Shown here: positions 1 to 6,903 of the stretch, piece after piece
How positions within the stretch are numbered: position 1 is the stretch's first letter
How the letters are laid out: every line of letters starts with the position of its first letter
Assembly: GCA_009783865.1 (NCBI GenBank)
Contig: WRCR01000116.1
Location: 1-10,135 of the forward strand
DNA from: Planctomycetaceae bacterium
GTDB taxonomy: Bacteria; Planctomycetota; Planctomycetia; Pirellulales; Thermoguttaceae
Reading direction: 5' to 3'
DNA: 10,135 nucleotides
Program-made: the position numbers and the translations under genes
Notes under the pieces: model-generated
What the model saw: only the letters and a program-made list of their open reading frames with translations
What the model was told of the DNA's origin: nothing
Databases searched by the model: none

Positions 1-530
1 TACCTTCGCAACGCACTGTAATTGCTTGCGGCATGCGTGTATTCATAAGCGGGACGCACAGCGAATATATCGGTGTTCTTATCATAGACGAGTGCCTGCG
101 ATTCCAATTCGGGATGTCCTTCGAGAACAAGTCCGCCGGCACCCAACGACGGATAGCCGTCTTCATCGTAAATCCAGATGCGGAGACCGATTTCCTTTGC
201 ACTGCTGACCAACTGTTTGAAACGTTTCCATTCGTCATCATTGCGCAGGTAGCCGCCGGTCTTATGTTCACTAGCGGTAGTGTTCGTAATGCGAAACGGC
301 GAAGGCACATTCACGACTAGACCGCCAAGACCGCAGTCGTCTTTGTAGTACCGCAGTTTTTCCGGCGTGATGCGTTCACCGTAATAACCGTGAATGATTT
401 GCAGCGGACGATTCTTCGCCGAAGGATTGTTCCACTCGGCAGTCCACTTCTCCGGCAGTTCAGCCGCTTGGACGCAAGAATACAACGCAAAGAAAGCACA
501 AAGGAACAATAACGTGAGAGTTCGTTTCAT
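1..530 (-). CDS. Secreted glycoside-hydrolase-like protein, N-terminal part (truncated by window edge)
   Basis: The frame is open from an ATG at 530 to the left edge, giving 176 residues with no stop. It starts with a basic n-region (MKRTL), a hydrophobic stretch at about residues 5-17, then SCVQAAE. Either signal peptidase I cleaves after VQA (residue 22), or Leu16-Cys19 acts as a lipobox, so the product is exported or a lipoprotein. The mature part contains GGLVVNVPS (about 70-78), a DEWKRF helix start, then IGLRIWIYDEDGYPS and GAGGLVLEGHPELE (about 113-142). From memory, this layout matches the TIM-barrel start of large secreted glycoside-hydrolase-like proteins of Planctomycetota and Lentisphaerota, which act on plant or host polysaccharides. 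The catalytic part lies beyond the edge, so family and substrate cannot be assigned. No Shine-Dalgarno sequence is seen before the ATG. The gene is divergent from the radical SAM gene, with 28 bp between start codons. Confidence 0.7.
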   Translation of the reverse strand, partial: MKRTLTLLFLCAFFALYSCVQAAELPEKWTAEWNNPSAKNRPLQIIHGYYGERITPEKLRYYKDDCGLGGLVVNVPSPFRITNTTASEHKTGGYLRNDDEWKRFKQLVSSAKEIGLRIWIYDEDGYPSLGAGGLVLEGHPELESQALVYDKNTDIFAVRPAYEYTHAASNYSALRR

Positions 531-558
531 AGCGGTATGAATCAAAAACGGAAATAAT

Positions 559-1827
559 ATGTTAAAATACCAATCATTCATTTTCCGAAAAGACATTTCC
601 TTTGTCAACGGGTTCAACAACATGCTCATACGATTTTTATACCGCTGCATTACCGGTGTTTCATGGCGTTTGTTATTCAAGGCGGCATATCTCTGGTGCT
701 TCAAAGGATTTTTTGCACTCCGCGCTTTCAAAAAGCGGAATAAAAAAGGAATCCTATTTCCGCCGTTCTTGTTTTTTTCGCTTACCGATAGATGCAATCT
801 CCGCTGCCGCGGCTGCTGGGTTACACCGCCGAATCAAGTTAAGGATTTATCCCTTGAAAGCATCGAAAACGTCATCAAAGCGGGACAAAAAAATTCCGTC
901 TATTTTTATACTTTGCTCGGCGGCGAACCCTTTCTTGCACCGGCGATGTTTGACATCATCGCAAAACATCCCGAAGCATATTTTCAAATCATAACCAACG
1001 GCTTTTTTCTTAATCAGGAAAACACTGCGTTAATCAAAAAATATGGCAACGCATCGCCGCTTGTCAGCATTGACGGCTTTGAAGAAACCAACGATGCCCG
1101 GCGCGGTACCGGTTCGTTTGAAAAAGCAATCAACGGCTGCCGGGAATTGCAGCGGCAGAAAATTTTATACGGTGTTGCTGCCGTTGTAACGGAACAGAAT
1201 TTTGACGATGTCGTTAGCGAAAAATTCGTGCAGCACTTTATCAACCTTGGCGCGTCCTATCTTTGGTTTTATCTTTTCAGACCAATCGGTATTGATTCTG
1301 CGCCGGAACTTGCCGCCGAACAGAACCGCATCATTGAATTCCGAAAGAAACTGCTTGATATGCGGCGCAAAATGCCGATTATTCTGATAGACACGTATTG
1401 GGACGCAAAAGGAAGAGCGGTCTGTCCCGCTTCGAAAGGAATGTCGTTTGTGATTTCGCCGAACGGCAGTGTAATTCCCTGTCCGCCGCTTGCCGTTGCT
1501 AAAGAAAAGGTTCAGGATAACGGCGGCGATTTTTTCAAGACGGTGAACGAAAGCGGTTTCCTGCGCCGATTTCAGGAGTTCATTGAAAACCATTATGACG
1601 GCAAAAATTCGCAGGGCTGTATTATTCTTGACAAACCGAAAGAATTAGCAGAGTTTCTGCGGAAGGAAAACGTCAACGATGTCAGCGGACGCAATTTTCT
1701 TGACGAATTGGAAACGTCAACGCCGAAGACCTCGCAGTATTTGCCGAATGATGAAATTGCCGAAAACTACTGGGTGTATAAGATACTGAAAAAAATGCTG
1801 TTTTTCGGAATGGGGGCATACGGGTAA
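559..1827 (+). CDS. Radical SAM protein with SPASM/twitch-like C-terminal cysteines, function unknown
   Basis: The 422-residue product has the radical SAM cluster motif CNLRCRGC (Cys79, Cys83, Cys86), which binds a [4Fe-4S] cluster and cleaves S-adenosylmethionine. GGEPF follows at 121-125 (SAM binding) and ITNGFF at 145-150. After the barrel come CPASKGMSFVISPNGSVIPC (Cys289, Cys308) and GC at 353-354. This resembles a reduced SPASM or twitch auxiliary-cluster domain with only three clear cysteines. Residues 20-63 are hydrophobic and basic (MLIRFLYR, RLLFKAAYLWCFKGFF), which could attach the protein to the membrane. The C-terminus ends in LFFGMGAYG. The ATG at 559 follows GGAA by five bases; Met22 (622) is a weaker alternative. 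The stop codon abuts the folP start, so the two genes are probably co-transcribed and coupled. Substrate is unknown. Maturation of a peptide, or modification of a cofactor or pterin, are guesses from family and context only. Confidence 0.88.
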   Translation: MLKYQSFIFRKDISFVNGFNNMLIRFLYRCITGVSWRLLFKAAYLWCFKGFFALRAFKKRNKKGILFPPFLFFSLTDRCNLRCRGCWVTPPNQVKDLSLESIENVIKAGQKNSVYFYTLLGGEPFLAPAMFDIIAKHPEAYFQIITNGFFLNQENTALIKKYGNASPLVSIDGFEETNDARRGTGSFEKAINGCRELQRQKILYGVAAVVTEQNFDDVVSEKFVQHFINLGASYLWFYLFRPIGIDSAPELAAEQNRIIEFRKKLLDMRRKMPIILIDTYWDAKGRAVCPASKGMSFVISPNGSVIPCPPLAVAKEKVQDNGGDFFKTVNESGFLRRFQEFIENHYDGKNSQGCIILDKPKELAEFLRKENVNDVSGRNFLDELETSTPKTSQYLPNDEIAENYWVYKILKKMLFFGMGAYG

Positions 1828-2628
1828 ATGAATCTGCAACTGCGGTCAAAAACGTTCTCTCTCGACAAACCGGTTTTTATGGGAATCATCAACGTCACGC
1901 CCGATAGTTTTTCGGATGGCGGGCGATATTTCAATGTTTCAGACGCAATCGAAAGAGCGTTGCAGTTAATCGAAGACGGTGCCGGTATTCTGGACATCGG
2001 CGGTGAAAGTACCCGACCGGGTTCGGACTCCGTTGACGAAAAGGAAGAATTGCGGCGGGTAATACCGGTTATTGAAGCAATCATTGATGCTGCGAAAAAC
2101 AGTGTTCCGCTGTCAATCGACACGGTTAAACCCAATGTTGCAATAGCGGCAATCAAGGCGGGTGCGGAAATTATCAACGATGTTTCACCGGCAACTTCAC
2201 CGGAAATGCTTGCCGTATTGCAAAAAACCGGTGCGGCTTATTGCTTGACACACGCTATCGAAACACCGAAGACGATGCAGGATAATCCGAAATACGAAAA
2301 TGTTGTCGAAGAAGTTTTCACATCGTTAAAACAACGGCGCAGCGAACTGCTCCGACACGGAATCGAGCCGGAAAGAATCGTGATTGACCCCGGCTTAGGT
2401 TTCGGCAAAACAACACAGCATGACTGGCAATTGGTCGAAAACATTCAACGGTTTCATGCGATTGGTTCACCGCTGCTTGCCGGTCATTCCCGCAAGCGGT
2501 TCATTGCCGAAACATTTTCAGACAGAGACGCAGGAACCGTTGCCGTGACGCAAAAATTGCTGGACGCAGGCGTGCAGATTGTTCGTCTGCATGAAATCAA
2601 ACGGCGGGTTATCACCCGCCGCTCTTAA
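1828..2628 (+). CDS. folP: Dihydropteroate synthase
   Basis: The enzyme joins 6-hydroxymethyl-7,8-dihydropterin diphosphate and p-aminobenzoate to give 7,8-dihydropteroate in folate synthesis, and is the target of sulfonamides. The 266-residue product is a normal length and has the expected TIM-barrel motifs: INVTPDSFSDGG (21-32), ILDIGGESTRPGS (54-66), SIDT (96-99), EIINDVS (114-120), VIDPGLGFGKT (185-195), AGHSRKRFI (218-226) and RLHE (253-256). The pterin-site Asp97, Asn117, Asp187 and Lys223 equivalents, and the substrate-loop Thr and Ser positions, look intact. The usual Met-His after the sixth strand reads Thr-His (141-142). The ATG directly follows the stop of the radical SAM gene, with a G-rich stretch (1811-1815) as a possible distant ribosome binding site. 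The last residues, RRVITRRS, are encoded by a palindrome that also ends miaB on the other strand. Confidence 0.96.
   Translation: MNLQLRSKTFSLDKPVFMGIINVTPDSFSDGGRYFNVSDAIERALQLIEDGAGILDIGGESTRPGSDSVDEKEELRRVIPVIEAIIDAAKNSVPLSIDTVKPNVAIAAIKAGAEIINDVSPATSPEMLAVLQKTGAAYCLTHAIETPKTMQDNPKYENVVEEVFTSLKQRRSELLRHGIEPERIVIDPGLGFGKTTQHDWQLVENIQRFHAIGSPLLAGHSRKRFIAETFSDRDAGTVAVTQKLLDAGVQIVRLHEIKRRVITRRS
2602..2621. terminator. Palindrome at the folP/miaB convergent end, probable bidirectional terminator
   Basis: CGGCGGGTTATCACCCGCCG forms a perfect 8-bp stem with a TATC loop. It lies inside the coding 3' ends of both genes and contains the miaB stop (2612-2614), while the folP stop follows at 2626-2628. 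Read on the minus strand it is followed by TTTGATTTC, a moderately T-rich run. On the plus strand it is followed by CTCTTAATATC, with no real T-tract. Intrinsic termination is therefore more convincing for miaB than for folP. It also resembles other GGCGG palindromes in the window, so it may be a member of a repeat family. Confidence 0.5.
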
Positions 2629-4018
2629 TATCTCCAAACAACGTGAACGGCGCAGCATTTTCAATAACAGAGTCAAGTATCTTTCCAACCGGCGTTTCGT
2701 CCGGCGAATCAAATACCACAATGCGGTCGCATGGTGTCCGTCCCGAAAGTTGAACCGTCCCGTCATCATAACGTTTCGATACGCCTTCAACGAGTATCGT
2801 TTTCATCTGTCCGATAAATTGCCGATTAAGTTCCAGCGAAGTGCCGTTCTGAATGTCAAGCAAGGCGTTATTCCGCAGCCGTTTCACTTCGTCCGACACA
2901 TCATCGGTGTATAACTCCGCCGCTTTCGTGCCGGGACGTTCACTAAACTTGAAAATAAAACTGTTCTTGAAACGTCCATAACGGACTAAATCGGCTGTCG
3001 CTTCAAACTCGTCGTCGGTTTCGCCGCAAAAGCCGACTATGAAATCCGATGTCACCGAAACATTCGGTATCGTTTCGTAAATGCGGTCTAGCATTTCCTT
3101 GTATTCCGACAATGTGTATTGCCGCTTCATCCTTTTGAGAACGGAGTCCGAACCGCTCTGCGCCGGAACGTGAATGTGTTCCATTACTTTCGGCAAATCC
3201 CGCACCGCTTGCAGCAAATCATCGGTGATGCCGGTCGGATAATTGGAAACGAATCGGATACGCCGCAACTCGTCAATCTCGGACAATCGATAAAGCAAGT
3301 CAGTTAAATGAACCGTCTTGCCGTCTTCATTGTAATTGTAAAAATTGACGGTTTGTCCGATGAGCGTGATTTCCTTAACCCCTTGTCCGGCAAGGATTTT
3401 GACTTCGTCAATGATGTCTTTCGGCGGGCGGCTTTGTTCGGGACCTCTGACGCTTGGAACGATGCAATAAGTACAAAATTTGTCGCAGCCGAACATTATC
3501 CGCACCATTGCCTGATAAGGATTCGGACGGACTTCAGAAAGCCGCAGCGGGTCAAACAGCCGGAAACTTTCGGCAACATCAACATTGCGGTTAGAGCAGC
3601 GGTTCAAACCAAGAAGCATTACAGGTTCGGCAGCGCAGCCGCTGTTTTTTTCTTCGATGAAACGCAAAACGGTTTTTGCTAATTCGTCAAGCGAACCAGG
3701 TCCGAGAATGAAATCAACAAAAGGTGCACGGCGAAAAATTAACCCCTGGTCTTTTTGCGCCATGCAGCCCATTACGCCGATAACGCCGCTTGGTTTTACA
3801 TCGGTCTTCCAATGTTTCAAGCGTCCCAATGCGCTGTATATTTTATCTTCGGCATGCTGACGGATACTGCAAGTGTTGAAAAGAATCACGTCGGCTTGTT
3901 TCGTATCATCAACTTGTTTGAGACCGGCGCGGACTAGTGAAGCGGCAGCAATTTCGCTGTCGAGAACGTTCATCTGACAACCAACTGTTTCGATGTAAAA
4001 ACTACTGGAAGGGTTCAC
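2612..4018 (-). CDS. miaB: tRNA-2-methylthio-N6-dimethylallyladenosine synthase (MiaB)
   Basis: MiaB is a radical SAM methylthiotransferase that adds a methylthio group at C2 of i6A37 in tRNA, giving ms2i6A37 next to the anticodon. The 468-residue protein has the three family domains. The N-terminal UPF0004 domain has Cys14 in GCQMN, Cys50 in NTCSIR and Cys84 in MGCMAQ, which hold the auxiliary [4Fe-4S] cluster. The radical SAM motif CDKFCTYC supplies Cys178, Cys182 and Cys185 and is followed by RGPEQSRP. HVPAQSGSDSVLKRMKR lies later in the barrel, and a C-terminal TRAM-like RNA-binding domain covers roughly the last 65 residues. The GTG start at 4018 is supported by AAGGAG (4032-4027) eight bases upstream and by homology beginning at SFYIETVGCQMN. 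A perfect hairpin touches this ribosome binding site. The 3' end overlaps folP by 17 bp. Confidence 0.96.
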   Translation of the reverse strand: MNPSSSFYIETVGCQMNVLDSEIAAASLVRAGLKQVDDTKQADVILFNTCSIRQHAEDKIYSALGRLKHWKTDVKPSGVIGVMGCMAQKDQGLIFRRAPFVDFILGPGSLDELAKTVLRFIEEKNSGCAAEPVMLLGLNRCSNRNVDVAESFRLFDPLRLSEVRPNPYQAMVRIMFGCDKFCTYCIVPSVRGPEQSRPPKDIIDEVKILAGQGVKEITLIGQTVNFYNYNEDGKTVHLTDLLYRLSEIDELRRIRFVSNYPTGITDDLLQAVRDLPKVMEHIHVPAQSGSDSVLKRMKRQYTLSEYKEMLDRIYETIPNVSVTSDFIVGFCGETDDEFEATADLVRYGRFKNSFIFKFSERPGTKAAELYTDDVSDEVKRLRNNALLDIQNGTSLELNRQFIGQMKTILVEGVSKRYDDGTVQLSGRTPCDRIVVFDSPDETPVGKILDSVIENAAPFTLFGDIKSGG

Positions 4019-4026
4019 GTAATTAT

Positions 4027-4032
4027 CTCCTT
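4027..4032 (-). promoter_or_regulatory. miaB Shine-Dalgarno sequence supporting a GTG start
   Basis: AAGGAG on the minus strand lies eight bases before the GTG at 4018. It is the strongest ribosome binding site in the window and decides the start. Its 5' edge directly touches the hairpin at 4033-4051. Confidence 0.8.
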
Positions 4033-4051
4033 GGCGGTTCTATGAACCGCC
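4033..4051. repeat. Perfect hairpin next to the miaB ribosome binding site
   Basis: GGCGGTTCTATGAACCGCC is an 8-bp perfect inverted repeat with a 3-base loop. In miaB mRNA it would fold immediately 5' of AAGGAG, so it could affect translation or protect the 5' end. No T-run follows on either strand, which argues against an intrinsic terminator. It shares the GGCGG...CCGCC form with the palindromes at 2602-2621 and 7739-7759. A short tandem repeat, CGCTAAA twice (4051-4064), lies beside it towards the oxidoreductase promoter. Confidence 0.6.
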
Positions 4052-4065
4052 GCTAAACGCTAAAC

Positions 4066-4093
4066 TTGTTTATTATCCGCAATATGTTATACT
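4066..4093 (+). promoter_or_regulatory. Putative sigma-70-type promoter of the oxidoreductase gene
   Basis: TTGTTT (4066-4071) and TATACT (4088-4093) are separated by 16 bp, which fits a housekeeping promoter reasonably well. Transcription would begin near 4100. This gives a leader of about 50 bases before the ATG at 4149 and excludes the upstream in-frame GTG at 4107 as a practical start. The tandem CGCTAAA repeat lies just upstream of the -35 box. Confidence 0.45.
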
Positions 4094-4148
4094 CAATACT
4101 GCGATTGTGCAATCCCTTGATATTACCCTTTTATCGAAAGGCAACATT

Positions 4149-5609
4149 ATGTCGACCATGAACAGACGTTCTTTTTTGAAAAGTACTGCCGTTGCAGCGG
4201 GCAGTACTTCAGTATTCGCCATCTCCGGCACAGCGGCATCGGGACAGATTTTAGGTGCCAATGACCGCGTCCGAATCGCCGTCGCAGGTGTCGGCAGTCG
4301 CGGCGGCGGACTTATAAACGAATTCGGAAAAGTCCCAAACGTTGAAATTGTGTACATCGTCGACGCTGACCGGAAAAAAGTCGACCAGCGAATCGGCGAA
4401 CTCGAAAAGAAAACCGGAAAAGCCCCCAAAGGAACGCAGGACTATCGTGTTATGCTAGAAGATAAAGAAGTCGATTGCGTTGTCATCGCAACAATCGATG
4501 TATGGCATTCCTTGCAAACCATCTGGGCTTGTCAGGCAGGCAAAGACGTTTATTGCGAAAAGCCGGTCAGTCAAAGATTGTTTGAAGGACGCAAATGTGC
4601 CGAAGCCGCTCAAAAGTATAACCGGATTGTGCAGCATGGAACGCAGCGCCGCAGCGAAGACAGCTGGGCAAAAGTCGCTGCTGCGGTACAAAACGAAAAG
4701 TATGGAAAACTCATCGCTGTCAAAACGTATGCTAACCGTCCCCGTCCTCCTATCGGTTTCAAACCGATTATTGCGCCGCCGGAAAATCTCGACTGGGACC
4801 AATGGCTCGGACCCGCTGCGAAAATGGAGTATCACGAAAATCTTCACCCGTACAACTGGCATTGGTTCTGGGACACCGGAAACGGTGAAATCGTCAACAA
4901 CGGCGTTCACTTTTTCGACTTATGTCTTTGGGCGTTGAATAAAAAGAATCCCAGCAGTGTCATTGCTTTTGGGAGCCGCTTTGTTAAATCTCCGGAGACC
5001 AATTACAAAGACCAAGGGCAAACGCCGACAATTCTGTTCGCACTTTACGATTTTGACGGTATTCCGGTGATACATGAGACCTGTAACCTTGCCGGTCCCA
5101 AAGACAAATGGAATCCGCTGGAAACAACCGAGTTTTATACGGAGCAGGGAGTCATACGCGGCGCAACTTTTGTTCCGAAATCGGGCGAACCGGAAAAAGT
5201 TGAAGTCGAGTACAAAAAGCCGGAACCCGGCGGACATTATGCGAACTTCATTAACGCTGTTAGGAGCCGCAACTCGGATTCGCTCAATGCGCCAATCTCG
5301 AAGGGATATTATTCCGCTTCTATTCCTCATTGGGGCAATGCCGCTTATAAAACCGGCAAGCGGGAAACGTTCAAGGTTTGCCGTGAAAAGATGGGAAACA
5401 ATTCTTTCCTTCAGGAAACGATAGATAAAGTCGCTGCTAATTTCAAAGTGGTCTTCGAGGACAGCGTGTCAATCGATGACGTGCCGTTTCAGGTTTCCGA
5501 GAAATTATTAATCGACCAGCAGAAGGAAACATTCGTGAACAATCCGGCAGCCGATGTGTTCTTATCACGTCCGCCGCGCAAACCGTTTGCGATTCCGGAT
5601 GAAGTGTAG
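4149..5609 (+). CDS. Tat-exported Gfo/Idh/MocA-family oxidoreductase
   Basis: This is an NAD(P)-dependent oxidoreductase of the Gfo/Idh/MocA family, which acts on sugars, inositols and related polyols; the substrate here is unknown. The 486-residue product begins with a twin-arginine signal, NRRSFLK (5-11), followed by an alanine-rich hydrophobic stretch to about residue 35, so it should be exported folded with its cofactor. The Rossmann part has VAGVGSRGG (45-53) and an acidic VDAD (71-74) after the second strand. CEKPVS (136-141) is the family EKP signature. HWFWDTGNGEIVNNGVHFFD (238-257) carries the conserved histidine region of the C-terminal domain. The ATG at 4149 has AAAGG seven bases upstream; Met4 (4158) is also possible. 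Such secreted oxidoreductases are numerous in Planctomycetota and often accompany polysaccharide degradation, but no sugar pathway genes adjoin it here. It is probably monocistronic. Confidence 0.93.
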   Translation: MSTMNRRSFLKSTAVAAGSTSVFAISGTAASGQILGANDRVRIAVAGVGSRGGGLINEFGKVPNVEIVYIVDADRKKVDQRIGELEKKTGKAPKGTQDYRVMLEDKEVDCVVIATIDVWHSLQTIWACQAGKDVYCEKPVSQRLFEGRKCAEAAQKYNRIVQHGTQRRSEDSWAKVAAAVQNEKYGKLIAVKTYANRPRPPIGFKPIIAPPENLDWDQWLGPAAKMEYHENLHPYNWHWFWDTGNGEIVNNGVHFFDLCLWALNKKNPSSVIAFGSRFVKSPETNYKDQGQTPTILFALYDFDGIPVIHETCNLAGPKDKWNPLETTEFYTEQGVIRGATFVPKSGEPEKVEVEYKKPEPGGHYANFINAVRSRNSDSLNAPISKGYYSASIPHWGNAAYKTGKRETFKVCREKMGNNSFLQETIDKVAANFKVVFEDSVSIDDVPFQVSEKLLIDQQKETFVNNPAADVFLSRPPRKPFAIPDEV

Positions 5610-5615
5610 GAAAAT

Positions 5616-5754
5616 AACCGGCGGGCGAAAACCGCGGCTTTTATATGACAACGGAAGAATCTCACAAGTGGCTGGTTCAATAGTTCAACAAAAGAGAAAA
5701 TACAAAAGAGGTGTGGGATTTAGCCCTCGCAACCATTAACCCGCCGGATTTTTT
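5616..5754. repeat. Long-range GC-rich inverted repeat with T-tract downstream of the oxidoreductase gene
   Basis: CCGGCGGG (5618-5625) is exactly complementary to CCCGCCGG (5740-5747), and a run of six T follows at 5749-5754. The enclosed 114 bases contain the self-complementary CCGCGG and the segment TTTAGCCCTCGCAA (5719-5732). That segment matches 13 of 14 bases of the minus strand at 7750-7737. GGCGGGCG (5620-5627) also recurs in the 7739-7759 hairpin on the minus strand. This may be a terminator for the oxidoreductase transcript with a large apical domain, a small structured RNA, or a miniature repeat element with short inverted ends. The remainder of this 257-bp gap (5755-5866) is AT-rich and contains no gene that I recognise. 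Confidence 0.4.
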
Positions 5755-5866
5755 CAATTCGTCTAATAATAAAACGTAACAATATCTTTTTCTGCTTTAA
5801 GGGCTTTCATTGCTAATTTTTTCGCAAACCTAAATATCGCAATGTGTTAGAGTTTAGAGATAACTT

Positions 5867-6799
5867 CTAAAAACGATGTTTACGTTTTCCCGCCAGTATC
5901 TCTGCTTTTTTCCTGTCTGCATCCGCTTTGGCGAGGTTTCCCAATGCTTCGTGAGCATCACCTCGGAGCCGATGGTATTCTGCCTCCGAAGACCGATTCC
6001 AGATTGCCCATCCAAAGTCACGTACAGCATCGGTAAATCGTCCTTGCTTCGATGCCAACGTGCCGCGAAATTCATAAATTTCTGCACAATGATATTGATA
6101 GTGCCTTTGTTTTTTCAGCACCTTGGTTGTTTCTTCAATTGCTTCGGCGGTTTCGCCGAGTCGATCCCGGCCTAGGAAAAAACGGATTCTCGACAGACGA
6201 TGATAGGAGTAGTCGGGTTCTATTTCGATGCCCTTGTCGAAACATTTCAGAGCCGCCGCCGGGTCTTCTTCGGCAAGGAATTTCCCTTGTAGTACCAATG
6301 CCAACCCCTGATAGTCCCCTTCTGCCGCACTCATTTTTTCGACTATCGACTGTGCCTCGTCCTTCTGACCAAGTTCCCAGAGAGATTCCGCCAAGTCGAG
6401 CCAATCCTGATCGCTGTCCGGTTCCATTTCGAGTGCCGACCGATAATCTTCGACGGCGGCTTCGTAAAACCCGTATGCGTAAAGTGTGCCTGCTCTTTCG
6501 GAATAATCAGAGGCATCTTGCGGTTCGTTTTCGATAGATTGTTTTGTGAATTCGGCAGGCAATAAAATCTGCACCCGCGCGTATTGTTTGATACCTGCGT
6601 AACCGATAACCAAGAATACATACGGAAATAGATTAAACGGAAATTTCAGCATCGTACCAAGCATCGAAATAGGAACGGCAATCGCAAGTCCAAAGCCGAT
6701 GGCTAGCAATGTGTACCGAGATGTTTTAGTCCGAAGTGCTTTCAACTCCTCTTCTGCTTTTCGCCGGGCTTCCGCAAGGATTAAACTTTTGTCGTTCAT
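5867..6799 (-). CDS. Membrane-anchored tetratricopeptide repeat protein
   Basis: The 310-residue product has a charged N-terminal helix (LAEARRKAEEELKALRTK, about 8-25), then two likely membrane segments at about 29-50 and 54-71. A soluble region of TPR repeats runs from about residue 97 to 305. Typical repeat features are SERAGTLYAYGFYEAAVEDYRSALEMEP (repeat 1), LVLQGKFLAEEDPAAALKCFDKGIEIEP, and FRGTLASKQGRFTDAVRDFGWAI. TPRs bind other proteins, so a scaffolding role at the cytoplasmic membrane is likely, but no specific function can be assigned. Both termini are probably cytoplasmic with a short hairpin between the two membrane segments. The ATG at 6799 has no clear Shine-Dalgarno sequence. 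The gene is 104 bp downstream of larE and probably has its own promoter. Confidence 0.85.
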   Translation of the reverse strand: MNDKSLILAEARRKAEEELKALRTKTSRYTLLAIGFGLAIAVPISMLGTMLKFPFNLFPYVFLVIGYAGIKQYARVQILLPAEFTKQSIENEPQDASDYSERAGTLYAYGFYEAAVEDYRSALEMEPDSDQDWLDLAESLWELGQKDEAQSIVEKMSAAEGDYQGLALVLQGKFLAEEDPAAALKCFDKGIEIEPDYSYHRLSRIRFFLGRDRLGETAEAIEETTKVLKKQRHYQYHCAEIYEFRGTLASKQGRFTDAVRDFGWAIWNRSSEAEYHRLRGDAHEALGNLAKADADRKKAEILAGKRKHRF

Positions 6800-6836
6800 G
6801 GCATATTAACTTGGGTATGTTCCAACATTACTGACG

Positions 6837-6842
6837 ATTATA
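6837..6842 (-). promoter_or_regulatory. Possible -10 element upstream of the TPR gene
   Basis: A perfect TATAAT is read on the minus strand, 37 bp before the TPR start, within an AT-rich stretch. No good -35 box is found at normal spacing. It is consistent with the larger gap after larE but is weak evidence alone. Confidence 0.25.
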
Positions 6843-6903
6843 TATACTGTTTCTACTATATCATATTTTTTGCCGATAGCAAAAATTCATAATGCCGCAA
6901 GGT

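Noticed and set aside
1165..1593. Minus-strand open frame of 142 codons
   Set aside because: It is antisense to the radical SAM gene, whose motifs are continuous across this stretch. No recognisable protein features are present.
4107..4148. Upstream in-frame GTG start for the oxidoreductase, adding 14 residues
   Set aside because: It lies only 14 bases after the putative -10 box, lacks a ribosome binding site, and would bury the twin-arginine signal. The ATG at 4149 has AAAGG at good spacing.
4455..4938. Overlapping open frames on both strands of about 150 codons each
   Set aside because: Both lie inside the oxidoreductase gene in other frames. The oxidoreductase frame carries the EKP and other family motifs throughout.
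5670..5692. GGTTCAA-like T-loop segment suggesting a tRNA
   Set aside because: No acceptor, D or anticodon stem can be drawn around it.
6866..6892. TTTTTGC/GCAAAAA inverted repeat as a larE terminator
   Set aside because: The stem is AT-rich with almost no GC and has no separate T-tract in the transcription direction, so it is too weak to call.
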